From Bacillota bacterium (GTDB lineage: Bacteria; Bacillota; Clostridia; Lachnospirales; Lachnospiraceae), in assembly GCA_023392535.1 (NCBI GenBank), contig JAEVYY010000009.1:515430-579429 (forward strand): 64,000 nucleotides of DNA. The letters run 5' to 3'. Made by a program: the position numbers and the translations under genes. Shown in pieces: positions 17,584-26,180 of the stretch. Each line of letters begins with the position of its first letter. Within the stretch, counting starts at the first letter, position 1. The notes below the pieces were generated by a model, which made no database searches, was not told the DNA's origin, and worked only from the letters and a program-made list of their open reading frames with translations.

Positions 17584-18540
17584 TTATTTTTTCTTATACC
17601 ATCTTTCTTCCAATTCTTTTTTTAATTCTTCAAGCATTGTATTATAACGGGTGGAACGCATAGTGGGATTACCTAAAATCAAACTCTTTTTCAAAAAGTC
17701 AATCGCAGATTTTTTATAATTTTTCTTGGATTGCAAACTAAATTTTCCACGTAATTCTGATACTTCATCACGTATACTTTCCAGATATTTAGAAGGTTTC
17801 TCATAAATCGCAGCTTTTATCCTAATTAACCGTTCTTCTATCCCTTTTATAAGTTCCTCTGTCCTAATGTCTTTCTCAAATGTCTCCCGCAGCTGTTCTT
17901 TTTTCTGCGCAATTTCTTCCGTGATTTCTTCTTTGCTATTATCCATAACTGCGATTATTATATCTAATCGTTTCTGAATACGTAATAATTCCTCTTTTCC
18001 TTTTTCCATATGCATCAGAATATCCCGTAAATCCAAAGCAGTCCTGAATGCAATTGAAAAATCAGCTACTATGAGTATTGTCAGTATGATAACTGCAATC
18101 GTCAAAATAACAGTAGGAACTGCTAAGACAAACAGTGAAATGGGCTTATGAATAATCCTTGTCATCAAGATTGTCAAGAACCCCCAGGCAATCGATGAAG
18201 ATAAACATACATATCCTTGAAAATTAAAGGGCTGATTGGAATAATCCCAATAACGCATTTTAAATAAATATTCCATACAAACACCTGTTAGATATTCCAG
18301 TAACGTAGCACCAATAACTCCTGAAATATAAGTTAACAAAAGATTTTCCTGATAAGGTGCTGACAGTACCAGCATAATAATTGCACCACTTCCATAAAGT
18401 GGAAGAAAAGGTCCTCTCATAAATCCGCGGTTAATCAATTTTCGATTTTTGCAAGATACATAGGCAGACTCAAAACACCATCCTAAGAAACAATAAAGAT
18501 AGAAAAAGAAAATCCATTGAATAACATTATATTCATACAT
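17584..18540 (-). CDS. CmpB-family (PF06541) membrane protein with cytoplasmic coiled coil
   Basis: 318 residues. The first ~190 form the CmpB-type membrane domain (GWCFESAYVSCKN, GPFLPLYGSGAI, LLEYLTGVCMEYLFKMRYWDYS). The remaining ~130 are highly charged and probably coiled coil (EEITEEIAQKKEQLRETFEKDIRTEELIKG), ending in a basic tail. The function is unknown despite the 'ABC transporter permease' label, since no ATPase is linked. It lies 19 bases downstream of two G3E GTPase genes on the same strand and may be in their operon. A shorter paralogue is at 396-818. Confidence 0.78.
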   Translation of the reverse strand: MYEYNVIQWIFFFYLYCFLGWCFESAYVSCKNRKLINRGFMRGPFLPLYGSGAIIMLVLSAPYQENLLLTYISGVIGATLLEYLTGVCMEYLFKMRYWDYSNQPFNFQGYVCLSSSIAWGFLTILMTRIIHKPISLFVLAVPTVILTIAVIILTILIVADFSIAFRTALDLRDILMHMEKGKEELLRIQKRLDIIIAVMDNSKEEITEEIAQKKEQLRETFEKDIRTEELIKGIEERLIRIKAAIYEKPSKYLESIRDEVSELRGKFSLQSKKNYKKSAIDFLKKSLILGNPTMRSTRYNTMLEELKKELEERWYKKK

Positions 18541-18559
18541 GTATTCTACCCCCTATCAC

Positions 18560-19492
18560 CTAAACGAAACTAATAACTTCTTCCTTTGGTGCCTTTACAA
18601 GCTCCACAGATATAGCATGTAATACCGGTCCTTCTCCCCCATAATCGGCAAAAAACTCTTTATGCACTTCCGCCTTGACCATGACCCACTGTTTCTGTTT
18701 TAACTCATATGCCTTATTATATTTACAAGCGAAACCTAAAAATGCCATATCATCCGCGCAACAAGTCATCGCCATTCGCCCAGGCACAAAATAACCTTTT
18801 GGAAAATTATCAGGATGTAATACCATTCCAACAAATTGTACTTTTTTTCCAATATATCTATCCAAATGGTCTAGCGCATCCAGATACCAAAAACCATATC
18901 CAGGATTTTTAAGCACAATTACATCTGCTTTTAAATCATAAGGCAGATCTTCCTCTAACATCTCATTTAATTCTCCTTGTGAATCTTCGAATATAATTTC
19001 AGCTTTTTGATTAATTGCTTTTATATTTCGTTTATAACTACTTATTTCTTCCTTCACATTATCACATCGATTAAAGATAATCATTTCTGATTTACGCACC
19101 ATATCCGCAAGGAGACTTTTCATATTATTAAAATAAACTGAAAATTTTGAAGCATCTATCGTTGTTATTTGTTGTTCTATGAACCAGTTACGCGGCAAAT
19201 GCAAATTTTTATAATTCCACATACCATTATATTCAATGATAATACGTTCCGGTTTATATTTCTTTTCTAATTCCAGTAAATAGGCTTTTGTAAATTTATC
19301 TTCTTCCTCAATCACTTCTTTTGCCGTGTTTGTCTCTTTCAGTAATTTATCATCATACTCTACTTCTCCTTCCTCACACAATATCAGAAGAGAAATCCCC
19401 TTTGCTTTAAAATATGGCTGTGACAATGTATAATTAATAAATTCTGTCTTTCCGCTTTCTAAAAATCCGTTAATCATATAAACTGGTTTCAT
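18560..19492 (-). CDS. G3E (CobW-like) GTPase fused to a YcgQ-type (DUF1980/TIGR03943) C-terminal domain
   Basis: 310 residues. The N-terminal half is a G3E GTPase: P-loop GFLESGKT (9-16), and NRCD (141-144) as the guanine-specificity motif. The CxCC metal motif of zinc-type members is missing; a lone Cys39 stands near there. Residues about 216-305 (VQFVGMVLHPDNFPKG ... GRMAMTCCADDMAFLGFACKY ... QKQWVMVKAEV) closely resemble the C-terminal domain of B. subtilis YcgQ (TIGR03943), including the T-C-C-x-x-D signature. It is followed on the same strand by a CmpB-like membrane protein and preceded by a His-rich G3E protein. A role in metal handling is inferred. Confidence 0.75.
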   Translation of the reverse strand: MKPVYMINGFLESGKTEFINYTLSQPYFKAKGISLLILCEEGEVEYDDKLLKETNTAKEVIEEEDKFTKAYLLELEKKYKPERIIIEYNGMWNYKNLHLPRNWFIEQQITTIDASKFSVYFNNMKSLLADMVRKSEMIIFNRCDNVKEEISSYKRNIKAINQKAEIIFEDSQGELNEMLEEDLPYDLKADVIVLKNPGYGFWYLDALDHLDRYIGKKVQFVGMVLHPDNFPKGYFVPGRMAMTCCADDMAFLGFACKYNKAYELKQKQWVMVKAEVHKEFFADYGGEGPVLHAISVELVKAPKEEVISFV

Positions 19493-19507
19493 ATTTTACA
19501 TCCTTTA

Positions 19508-20557
19508 CTATTTCTGAAACAATAGATTCAAATTTTCTTCCTTCAATTTTGATCCTATCACGCAAATTTTTCCAGTAACATCTGGCTTACCAGTTCTTAT
19601 TTCTACTTCTCCTGGCACATAATCAAAATAGATCCATGTATTCTCAGAACTCGGAACCATTCCCTTGGAACGAAGTACAAATCCATATTTCTTCTCATCT
19701 TCTAAATCATTTAAAATAGCTTTTATCTCATCGTTCGTATAAAGAATCGGTGTCTCCATGCCCCAGCTTGTAAATACTTCATCGGCGTGATGATGTCCAG
19801 TATGATCATGGCAGCCGCATGAGCAATTTGCGTCGTGATCATGGTGAGGGTGAGATCCCTTTTCTTCATGAGAATGGCACCCACAACTACAATCTTCATC
19901 GTGATGGTGATGATGTTCCTCATCCGAAAGAATTTGTTCCATTAATACCTTTTCAAATTTTTTTGTGTTTTCTATTTCCTCCAAAAGCTTTATCCCTTCC
20001 AGTTGTTCCCACGGTGTTGTGATAATCGTAGCTTCTGCATTCTGTTTACGGATGACTTCTAAACAGATTTTTATTTTTTCCTCAGTCATTTTATCCGTTC
20101 TGCTTAAAATAATTGTTTTGGCATATGCGATCTGGTTATTAAAAAATTCTCCAAAATTTTTACTATACATTTTACACTTTGTTGCATCAACAACAGCGAC
20201 TGCACTGTTTAAATGTACTTCTTCTCCATTCGTCGCATCCTTCACTGCCTTTATAACATCTGATAATTTTCCCACTCCTGATGGCTCAATTATGATTCTT
20301 TCTGGTGCATATTTGCGGAATACTTCTTGTAGTGATGCTGCAAAATCCCCTACCAAAGAACAACAGATACAGCCTGAATTCATTTCTTTTATTTCTATTC
20401 CTGCATCCTTCAAGAAGCCACCATCAACACCTACCTCACCAAATTCATTTTCAATCAGAACTACTTTTGTATCTTGTAATGCCTCACGTATTAATTTCTT
20501 TATTAAAGTAGTTTTTCCTGCTCCTAAAAACCCAGAAATAATATCTATTTTTGTCAT
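19508..20557 (-). CDS. COG0523/G3E GTPase metallochaperone with His-rich insert
   Basis: About 349 residues from the ATG with AAAGGTGA upstream. P-loop GFLGAGKTT, ENEFGEVGVDGGFL, the metal-binding CICC (66-69 counted from a GTG three codons upstream), and a C-terminal CobW_C domain (GFVLRSKGMV ... WIYFDYVPGEVEIR). Between them lies a His/Cys-rich insert with two near-copies of a unit reading D-x-x-C-S-C-G-C-H, flanked by runs such as HHHHHDEDC and HHDHDANC. This is typical of zinc-homeostasis members (YeiR/ZagA/YciC-like), which deliver metal to client proteins. I see no clear Zur box upstream. Confidence 0.88.
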   Translation of the reverse strand: MTKIDIISGFLGAGKTTLIKKLIREALQDTKVVLIENEFGEVGVDGGFLKDAGIEIKEMNSGCICCSLVGDFAASLQEVFRKYAPERIIIEPSGVGKLSDVIKAVKDATNGEEVHLNSAVAVVDATKCKMYSKNFGEFFNNQIAYAKTIILSRTDKMTEEKIKICLEVIRKQNAEATIITTPWEQLEGIKLLEEIENTKKFEKVLMEQILSDEEHHHHHDEDCSCGCHSHEEKGSHPHHDHDANCSCGCHDHTGHHHADEVFTSWGMETPILYTNDEIKAILNDLEDEKKYGFVLRSKGMVPSSENTWIYFDYVPGEVEIRTGKPDVTGKICVIGSKLKEENLNLLFQK

Positions 20558-20624
20558 TTTACTCACCTTTCTTTTCCAAATTATCCTTTTTTCATCTTAA
20601 CATGTTTGGTTCTAGAAATCCATA

Positions 20625-20652
20625 AAGTCCTTAGATTACTATCTAAGGACTT
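20625..20652. terminator. Hairpin between the ABC ATPase and G3E GTPase genes
   Basis: AAGTCCTTAGA pairs perfectly with its complement around TTACTA. It is downstream of the amino acid ABC operon and upstream of the GTPase start on the same strand. The T-run after it is short, so efficiency is uncertain. Confidence 0.65.
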
Positions 20653-20677
20653 CTCATAAATCGGTAAGATTCTACTT

Positions 20678-21409
20678 TTATAAAACTTTATTGAGAAAGT
20701 TCTTAGTTCTCTCTTCTTTCGGGTTTCCAAAAATCATTGTAGGAGTACCTTCTTCCACAATCACACCATCATCCATAAAAATTACTCTGTTAGATACTTC
20801 TCTTGCGAAGCCCATCTCATGAGTAACAACCACCATAGTCATACCTTCCGCTGCCAATTGCTTCATGACTTCAAGTACCTCACCGACCATCTCAGGATCT
20901 AACGCAGATGTCGGCTCATCGAATAACATAATATCCGGATTCATGGCAAGACTTCTTGCAATAGCTACGCGTTGCTTCTGTCCGCCTGATAATTGAATTG
21001 GATATGCATCTGCTTTGTCTGCCAATCCGACCCTTTTAAGTAATTCTCTGGCTTTTTGTTCAGCTTGCTTTTTATCCATTTTTTTTAATTCAACAGGTGC
21101 CAACATAATATTTTTCAACACTGTTAAATTGGGAAATAAATTAAAATGTTGAAATACCATTCCAATGTTTTCACGAACACTATTGATGTTGATCTTCTTG
21201 TCCGAAATTGTATTTCCATCCACAATAATAACTCCCGCCGTTGCGGTCTCCAATCTGTTCAGACAGCGAAGAAATGTGCTCTTACCAGAACCTGATGGAC
21301 CAATCAGACATACCACTTCTCCTTCCTGAATCTCAACGTCCATACCCTTTAGTACTTCTAATTCCCCGAATGTTTTCCTTAATCCCTGAACACTGATTTT
21401 ACTTGCCAT
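20678..21409 (-). CDS. Polar amino acid ABC transporter ATPase (GlnQ/HisP type)
   Basis: A 243-residue ATPase with Walker [13 protein letters not shown], signature [19 protein letters not shown] and Walker [14 protein letters not shown], plus the family block [23 protein letters not shown]. It pairs with the permease whose 3' end it overlaps by 11 bases and with the binding lipoprotein upstream. The imported amino acid cannot be fixed from sequence; glutamine, glutamate, arginine or cystine are the common substrates of this family. Confidence 0.93.
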   Translation of the reverse strand: MASKISVQGLRKTFGELEVLKGMDVEIQEGEVVCLIGPSGSGKSTFLRCLNRLETATAGVIIVDGNTISDKKININSVRENIGMVFQHFNLFPNLTVLKNIMLAPVELKKMDKKQAEQKARELLKRVGLADKADAYPIQLSGGQKQRVAIARSLAMNPDIMLFDEPTSALDPEMVGEVLEVMKQLAAEGMTMVVVTHEMGFAREVSNRVIFMDDGVIVEEGTPTMIFGNPKEERTKNFLNKVL

Positions 21410-22055
21410 AAGACATCCTCCTTTCTAATGCTTTTGCAACTCTAGAAAGAATGGTACACACTACCAAATAATAAAATGCAACAATCGTCCACATTCTAAT
21501 GGCTTCCATATTATTCGCTATAATAATTTTTCCATTCATGGTCAATTCCCGAATTCCGATTACTGAAAGAATGGATGTGTCTTTTAACGAAATAATAAAT
21601 TGATTGATGATGGAAGGCATCATCGTTCTGACCGCCTGTGGTAAAATAATTCGTATCATGGCAATTTGATAAGGCAGTCCCAAACTTCTTGCTGCTTCCA
21701 TTTGCCCCTTATCTACCGATTCGATTCCTCCCCGAACGATCTCAGACATATATGCCCCTGCATTGAGACTTAATGTAATCGTACCTGCCACAATGGCCGT
21801 CATACGAATTCCCATAGCTTGTGGAAGACCAAAATATACAAAAAAAGCCTGTACCAATAATGGCGTCCCTCTGATAATGTCTACATAAATCTTAGTCATT
21901 GTTTTCAGTGCTCTATTTCCAGATACGCTAAATAGCCCAAAAATAATACCTAAAAATGAAGCAAAAAATAAAGACATCGCTGTCAGTTTTAATGTATACA
22001 GCAACGCTGATATAAATGAAGGGAAATATTGGATAAATAATTCTATAAGTTTCAC
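21399..22055 (-). CDS. Polar amino acid ABC transporter permease
   Basis: A HisM/GlnP-type permease with the EAA motif region [34 protein letters not shown] and a conserved start [23 protein letters not shown]. The best start is a GTG at 22055 preceded by AGGAGG with 7-base spacing, giving 218 residues; a longer frame from 22124 lacks a ribosome site. It is second in a three-gene operon with the lipoprotein upstream, separated from it by a hairpin that may lower permease/ATPase expression relative to the binding protein. Confidence 0.9.
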   Translation of the reverse strand: MKLIELFIQYFPSFISALLYTLKLTAMSLFFASFLGIIFGLFSVSGNRALKTMTKIYVDIIRGTPLLVQAFFVYFGLPQAMGIRMTAIVAGTITLSLNAGAYMSEIVRGGIESVDKGQMEAARSLGLPYQIAMIRIILPQAVRTMMPSIINQFIISLKDTSILSVIGIRELTMNGKIIIANNMEAIRMWTIVAFYYLVVCTILSRVAKALERRMSYGK

Positions 22056-22158
22056 TTTCCTACCTCCTATTTTCATTACCCTCTGTCTTACATCTAGATA
22101 AAAGTATAGCATAAGTGTTTTCATATAAAAAGCATTTATGTTGTACTTTTAGCAAAAT

Positions 22159-22194
22159 GGAAAACTTCTAAAACGAATGTTCCAGAAGTTTTCC
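22159..22194 (-). terminator. Intra-operon hairpin after the binding lipoprotein
   Basis: GGAAAACTTCT and its exact complement form an 11-bp stem around a 14-base loop, followed on the minus strand by ATTTTG. It probably acts as a partial terminator so that the binding protein is made in excess over permease and ATPase. Confidence 0.65.
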
Positions 22195-22229
22195 ACTCAT
22201 AAAATCCTTAAGATATTAAAAGAACCAGA

Positions 22230-23051
22230 TTATTTTGCAATATATGTGTTAATGATCTCATCATATTTTCCACTTGCTTTTAAATTAGCCAGACCATCAT
22301 TAAACATTTTCACTAATTCTGGATTAGCACCCTTCATGGTTGCAAATCCGTATGAATTTCCCGCTTCCATCTCCAAAGGCATCTTAAGTTCCATTCCTCT
22401 TGATATTTCATAACCCATAACAGGATAATCTTCAAAGCAAGCCACACTATTACCGGCCAAAACATCTTGATACATACTTGCGGAATCTTCAAATTGAGTT
22501 ACTGTAAAGCCGATTTCTTCTGCTTTTGCTTCTGCAAAAGAACATCCTTCTGTACCCACTTTAGCTGCTACCGTCTTACCTGCCAAATCCTCGTAATTTG
22601 AAATATCAGAATCTTTAGTCACTGCCATGCCAACGCCTGATTCAAAATAAGCATCTGAAAAATCATACTTTGCCTGACGTTCTTCCGTAATAGACATTCC
22701 AGCAATGACTCCATCACATTGCCCTGCTTCCAATGCAGTGACAGCCGCTGAGAATCCCAAGCTTTGTAATTCATACGTAAACCCTTGATCTTCTGCAATA
22801 GCAGCTAATAAATCTAAATCAATACCTACCTTTTCACCTTTTTCATTTTCAAATTCGAATGGTGCAAATGTAGTATCTGTAGCAATGATATATGCCTTTC
22901 CCGTTGTTTCGGCCGCGTCCTCATTTCCATTCTCCGCCTGTGTTGTAACTTCTTCTTTTGCTGGTGTTTCCGATGTGCCTGCTGTTTTTCCACATCCCGC
23001 CAATGAGAATGACATAGAGACAATTAACATAAGTGTCAAAATCTTTTTCAT
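22230..23051 (-). CDS. Polar amino acid ABC transporter substrate-binding lipoprotein
   Basis: A 273-residue exported lipoprotein: lipobox LAGC, an acidic Thr/Glu linker, and a type II binding fold (SBP_bac_3). Family marks are IIATDTTFAPFEFENEKGEKVGIDLDLLAAIAED, CDGVIAGMSITEERQAKYDFSDAYFESG and the second-lobe block AAKVGTEGCSFAEAKAEEIG. It binds a polar amino acid outside the membrane and delivers it to the permease. Ribosome site AGGAGG. A perfect 9-bp inverted repeat lies about 20-40 bases before the start, and a clear promoter lies upstream of that. Confidence 0.92.
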   Translation of the reverse strand: MKKILTLMLIVSMSFSLAGCGKTAGTSETPAKEEVTTQAENGNEDAAETTGKAYIIATDTTFAPFEFENEKGEKVGIDLDLLAAIAEDQGFTYELQSLGFSAAVTALEAGQCDGVIAGMSITEERQAKYDFSDAYFESGVGMAVTKDSDISNYEDLAGKTVAAKVGTEGCSFAEAKAEEIGFTVTQFEDSASMYQDVLAGNSVACFEDYPVMGYEISRGMELKMPLEMEAGNSYGFATMKGANPELVKMFNDGLANLKASGKYDEIINTYIAK

Positions 23052-23069
23052 ATTTTCCTCCTTAACTCA

Positions 23070-23090
23070 TTATCTACAAAATGTAGATAA
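23070..23090 (-). promoter_or_regulatory. Perfect inverted repeat in the 5' leader of the amino acid ABC operon
   Basis: TTATCTACA and its exact complement are separated by three A (on the plus strand). The site lies about 40-60 bases after the probable transcription start and about 20 bases before the binding-protein gene. It could be a repressor operator or, as RNA, a hairpin next to the ribosome site. I do not recognise the regulator. Confidence 0.5.
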
Positions 23091-23133
23091 AATGATCTGT
23101 TACCATATCTGCCCAAGTCGCAAATACCTAGTA

Positions 23134-23162
23134 AATATACCATATAGAGACATATTCGTCAA
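23134..23162 (-). promoter_or_regulatory. Promoter of the polar amino acid ABC operon
   Basis: TTGACG and TATATT with a 17-base spacer, reading toward the lipoprotein gene. It begins within 15 bases of the rnpB terminator on the same strand. Confidence 0.65.
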
Positions 23163-23175
23163 TTATTTAACATAA

Positions 23176-23212
23176 AAAGTTACATTTCTATGAGCACTAA
23201 AAATGTAACTTT
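23176..23212 (-). terminator. Terminator of rnpB
   Basis: AAAGTTACATTT and its exact complement form a 12-bp stem, followed on the minus strand by TTTTT. It begins immediately after the RNase P RNA 3' end. Confidence 0.85.
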
Positions 23213-23218
23213 CTTTAT

Positions 23219-23561
23219 AAGCAGGACGATAAGCCGGGTTATGTCATTGAATGATCATCTATCTAGAACTATTGTTACCAATAGCTTCAAGCGACCTACC
23301 TGAAAGCACGACGGGCAATCGAATCGCTTTCTTTTTGGTCTTGCTTCGAATGGGGTTTACATATGCCTTCCCTGTTACCAGGAAAGCGGTAGTCTCTTAA
23401 GCTGCCTTTCCACCCTTACTTCACATTTGTGAAGCGGTACATTTCTGTTGCACTAGCCTTGGAGTCGCCTCCACCGGACGTTATCCGGCATTCTGCCCTG
23501 TGAAGCCCGGACTTTCCTCACCTGCAACCTTACGTTGCAGCCGCGATCATTTGTCCTACTT
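23219..23561 (-). ncRNA. rnpB: RNase P RNA, bacterial type A
   Basis: The catalytic RNA that removes 5' leaders from tRNA precursors. Diagnostic segments on the minus strand are GAGGAAAGTCCGGGC, ACAGGGCAGAATGCCGG and GGTGGAGGCGACTCCAAGG near the 5' side, and GTAAACCCCA and CCCGGCTTATCGTCC near the 3' side. The ends were placed by the P1 helix (AAGTAGGAC with GTCCTGCTT, one G-U). Length about 343. The layout looks like type A rather than the Bacillus type B. The remaining intergenic sequence (23562-23613) holds nothing clear. Confidence 0.95.
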
Positions 23562-23613
23562 ATTGTTTAAATAATATACCATATTGACTTTAGAGCCGCA
23601 AGCCCCCAAAAAA

Positions 23614-25278
23614 CTATACATTAAAATAGCTGCCTCCGACAAATTCTCTAAGAATAGAGTTCCTTGGCAGAATATCACTGCTAATTCCCAAAAAATAGTC
23701 CAAAAATTTTAAGAGTCTCTTAGCTTCAAAGTATTCTGGTTCCCCTTTTTGGATCCCGAATAACAAAGGCTCTGCATATTGTTTCAGAACAGCTAATTCA
23801 TAGATTAAGGCGGAATTAAACATGGCATCTGCACTTTCCTGATAAGGAAAAATATTCTCTTCTTCTCCCCTCCTGACAGAAGGCCACATCTCAATGGTTC
23901 GTTTTGCAGTAATTCCTCTCGTTCTTGCATCCCGCACCATACGGCGTAATAACCGCCCATCTGTTGTCGGAATGCGGTTATGTTCATCTACATTCAAGGT
24001 GGTCAAAGCACTAATATATATCTTATATTTGCTATCATCCGGAAGTGCATAAGACATTTTATTATTCAATCCATGTATCCCTTCAATCACCAATATATCT
24101 TCTTTTCCAAGTTTTCTTACATTACCTCTATATTCCCGCTTTCCTGTCTTAAAATTAAAACTGGGGATCTCTACTTCTTTTCCTCCTAACAGATTTAGCA
24201 TATCCTTATTGAACTGCTCCACATCGATTGCTTCCAGACATTCAAAATTATAATCTCCATTTTCGTCCTTAGGCGTCTTTTCTCTATTCACAAAATAATT
24301 ATCCACCCCTATCTCATGTGGTATCAATCCCAATGTTCTAAGTTGAATGGAAAGCCGATAACAAAAGGAAGTCTTCCCAGATGAAGAAGGTCCCGCTATC
24401 ATTACAAATTTTATATCCGGTCGGCTTGCAATATCTTTCGCGATCTCACTGATTCTTCTTTCCTGCAAAGCCTCATGTACCAATACCATTTCACTGGATC
24501 TGCTCTTGCATATCTCATTATTCAGATCACCTACGGTATCAATCTGCATGTTAACGCCCCATTGTGTCGTTCTGATCAGAGTATTAAACAATTTCTCTCT
24601 TGGTACAAATGGTGAAAGCGTGGTAGGTCTGCTTTTATTGGGTAATAATAGCATAAAGCCTTTATGATAGGGAATTAAACCAAAATATTTAATATAATCT
24701 GCACTTGGTAACATATATCCGTAAAAATAGTCATAAAAGCCATCCATCTCATATACATTAATCCTGGAGCTCCTTCGATAGCGGAATAATTTTACCTTAT
24801 CTGCCATACCTCGTTCTTCAAATAACTTGATTGCATCATCAAGGGAATAATTTTTCTTAATAATAGGTGTTTTTTTCCGCACCAGCTCCTGCATGCGAAC
24901 CAATACGTTGTCGATTAAATCTTGATTTATTGTGAAATTTCCTTTGCCACTGCAATAAAGAGCATCGCCAATCGTAAATTCCACTTTGATTTTTTCAATA
25001 TTTTCTTTACCAATGACATCATGAATTGATTTTACAAGTAATAATAATGCTGTTCTGACATATGTTTTATGTCCAATGGAATCCTTATATGTTGCAAATG
25101 ACACAGAACAATCCTTTTTCACCGTTTTCAGAAGTTCCCGGATTTTTCCATCTACAATAACTGCTGCTATTAATCCTTCATATTGCGCTTGAAAATCATT
25201 GGCTATATCCTCAAATTTCGTATTTATGGAATACTTTCTTTTAATTTCTCCTATAGTTACCTCTACTTGATCTTTCAA
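23614..25278 (-). CDS. Nucleoside kinase (uridine kinase-like) with N-terminal TGS/ThrRS-like domain
   Basis: About 554 residues. The N-terminal third resembles the TGS and second-additional domains of threonyl-tRNA synthetase (LIAAVIVDGKIRELLKTVKKDCSVSF ... VEFTIGDALYCSGKG). The C-terminal third is a uridine kinase/phosphoribulokinase P-loop domain (MIAGPSSSGKTSF, then IGVDNYFVNREKTP, LVIEGIHGLN). This fusion is common in Clostridia; the nucleoside substrate is not established. The start is probably TTG at 25278 with GAGGT upstream; an earlier in-frame TTG at 25311 has no ribosome site. Confidence 0.85.
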   Translation of the reverse strand: MKDQVEVTIGEIKRKYSINTKFEDIANDFQAQYEGLIAAVIVDGKIRELLKTVKKDCSVSFATYKDSIGHKTYVRTALLLLVKSIHDVIGKENIEKIKVEFTIGDALYCSGKGNFTINQDLIDNVLVRMQELVRKKTPIIKKNYSLDDAIKLFEERGMADKVKLFRYRRSSRINVYEMDGFYDYFYGYMLPSADYIKYFGLIPYHKGFMLLLPNKSRPTTLSPFVPREKLFNTLIRTTQWGVNMQIDTVGDLNNEICKSRSSEMVLVHEALQERRISEIAKDIASRPDIKFVMIAGPSSSGKTSFCYRLSIQLRTLGLIPHEIGVDNYFVNREKTPKDENGDYNFECLEAIDVEQFNKDMLNLLGGKEVEIPSFNFKTGKREYRGNVRKLGKEDILVIEGIHGLNNKMSYALPDDSKYKIYISALTTLNVDEHNRIPTTDGRLLRRMVRDARTRGITAKRTIEMWPSVRRGEEENIFPYQESADAMFNSALIYELAVLKQYAEPLLFGIQKGEPEYFEAKRLLKFLDYFLGISSDILPRNSILREFVGGSYFNV

Positions 25279-25368
25279 ACAACTACCTCTTTTCCCCAAG
25301 TATACCCACAAAAAACAGTAGGAAGATCAGCAGCAGTATTTTAGCTGCGTATAACTTCTTCTTACCTT

Positions 25369-26151
25369 TCAAACTGTCTTGATTGGATCATGCTCTTTTA
25401 TATTAGTAATTGAAATCTCTGGAATCTCCCTTCCAAAAAATTCTTTCATATAGGAAACAAATATTTTTTCCAGTCCAAAATGACCTGCGTCAATAATCAT
25501 AAGTCCTCTTTCCATCGCATCTAACGCCTCATGATGCTTAATGTCGCCCGTTATCAACACATCCACCGACGCCTTCAGGGCACCCGCGATCATATCTCCA
25601 CCTGCCCCAGGTGAAATTGCAGCTGTTTCAACTGTTGCATGCAATTCTCCATAAACTCTTACATATTCAATAATAAATGTTTTCTTTATATATTCTGCGC
25701 ATTCCTCCAACGACATCACTCTTGGTAATTTACCGAACCTCCCGATCCCTTCCTTTGCGATCTCATCTTCATATGTAACCTCTAATACTCTTCGGTCCTG
25801 AAGGCTGATCTCATCTGCGGCTGCATCCGCCATTCCCATAATATCAAAATTAGTATGCATAGAAAAATAACTAATATCATTTTGCAACAATTTAACAAGG
25901 CGCCTTCCAATAAAATCATCTGTATTGATTTTCTTAATCGCTTTGAAAATAAGTGGATGATGCGTAATCAACATATCTGCCTTTTGCTCTATCACCTGAT
26001 CAATTACAGCTTCCGTTGCATCTACCGCGATAGCAATACACAGAACTTCCTTTTCTCTTCTTCCTGCCAATAGCCCAACATTATCCCAATCCTCTGCAAA
26101 AGAAAGGGGGGATAACTCTTCTAATTTACAAATAATTTCAGAACACTTCAT
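25369..26151 (-). CDS. Nif3-like dinuclear metal centre protein (YqfO type)
   Basis: A 260-residue member of the Nif3/YqfO family, annotated as GTP cyclohydrolase I type 2-like. The family N-terminus LEELSPLSFAEDWDNVGLLAGR and the metal motifs ITHHPLIF and MHTNFD are present, together with GHFGLEKIFV near the end. It is the last gene of a cluster reading dgt, dnaG, rpoD, trmK, nif3. It lacks the central insert found in the long Gram-positive YqfO form, which fits its short length. Ribosome site AGGGAG. Confidence 0.9.
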   Translation of the reverse strand: MKCSEIICKLEELSPLSFAEDWDNVGLLAGRREKEVLCIAIAVDATEAVIDQVIEQKADMLITHHPLIFKAIKKINTDDFIGRRLVKLLQNDISYFSMHTNFDIMGMADAAADEISLQDRRVLEVTYEDEIAKEGIGRFGKLPRVMSLEECAEYIKKTFIIEYVRVYGELHATVETAAISPGAGGDMIAGALKASVDVLITGDIKHHEALDAMERGLMIIDAGHFGLEKIFVSYMKEFFGREIPEISITNIKEHDPIKTV

Positions 26152-26180
26152 GGTATTTCTCCCTAAGTTTTTCTGTAAAA

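Noticed and set aside
19723..20022. Open frames on both strands through the His-rich insert of the COG0523 gene
   Set aside because: They are frame shadows of the CAT/CAC/GAT-rich repeat and have no ribosome sites.
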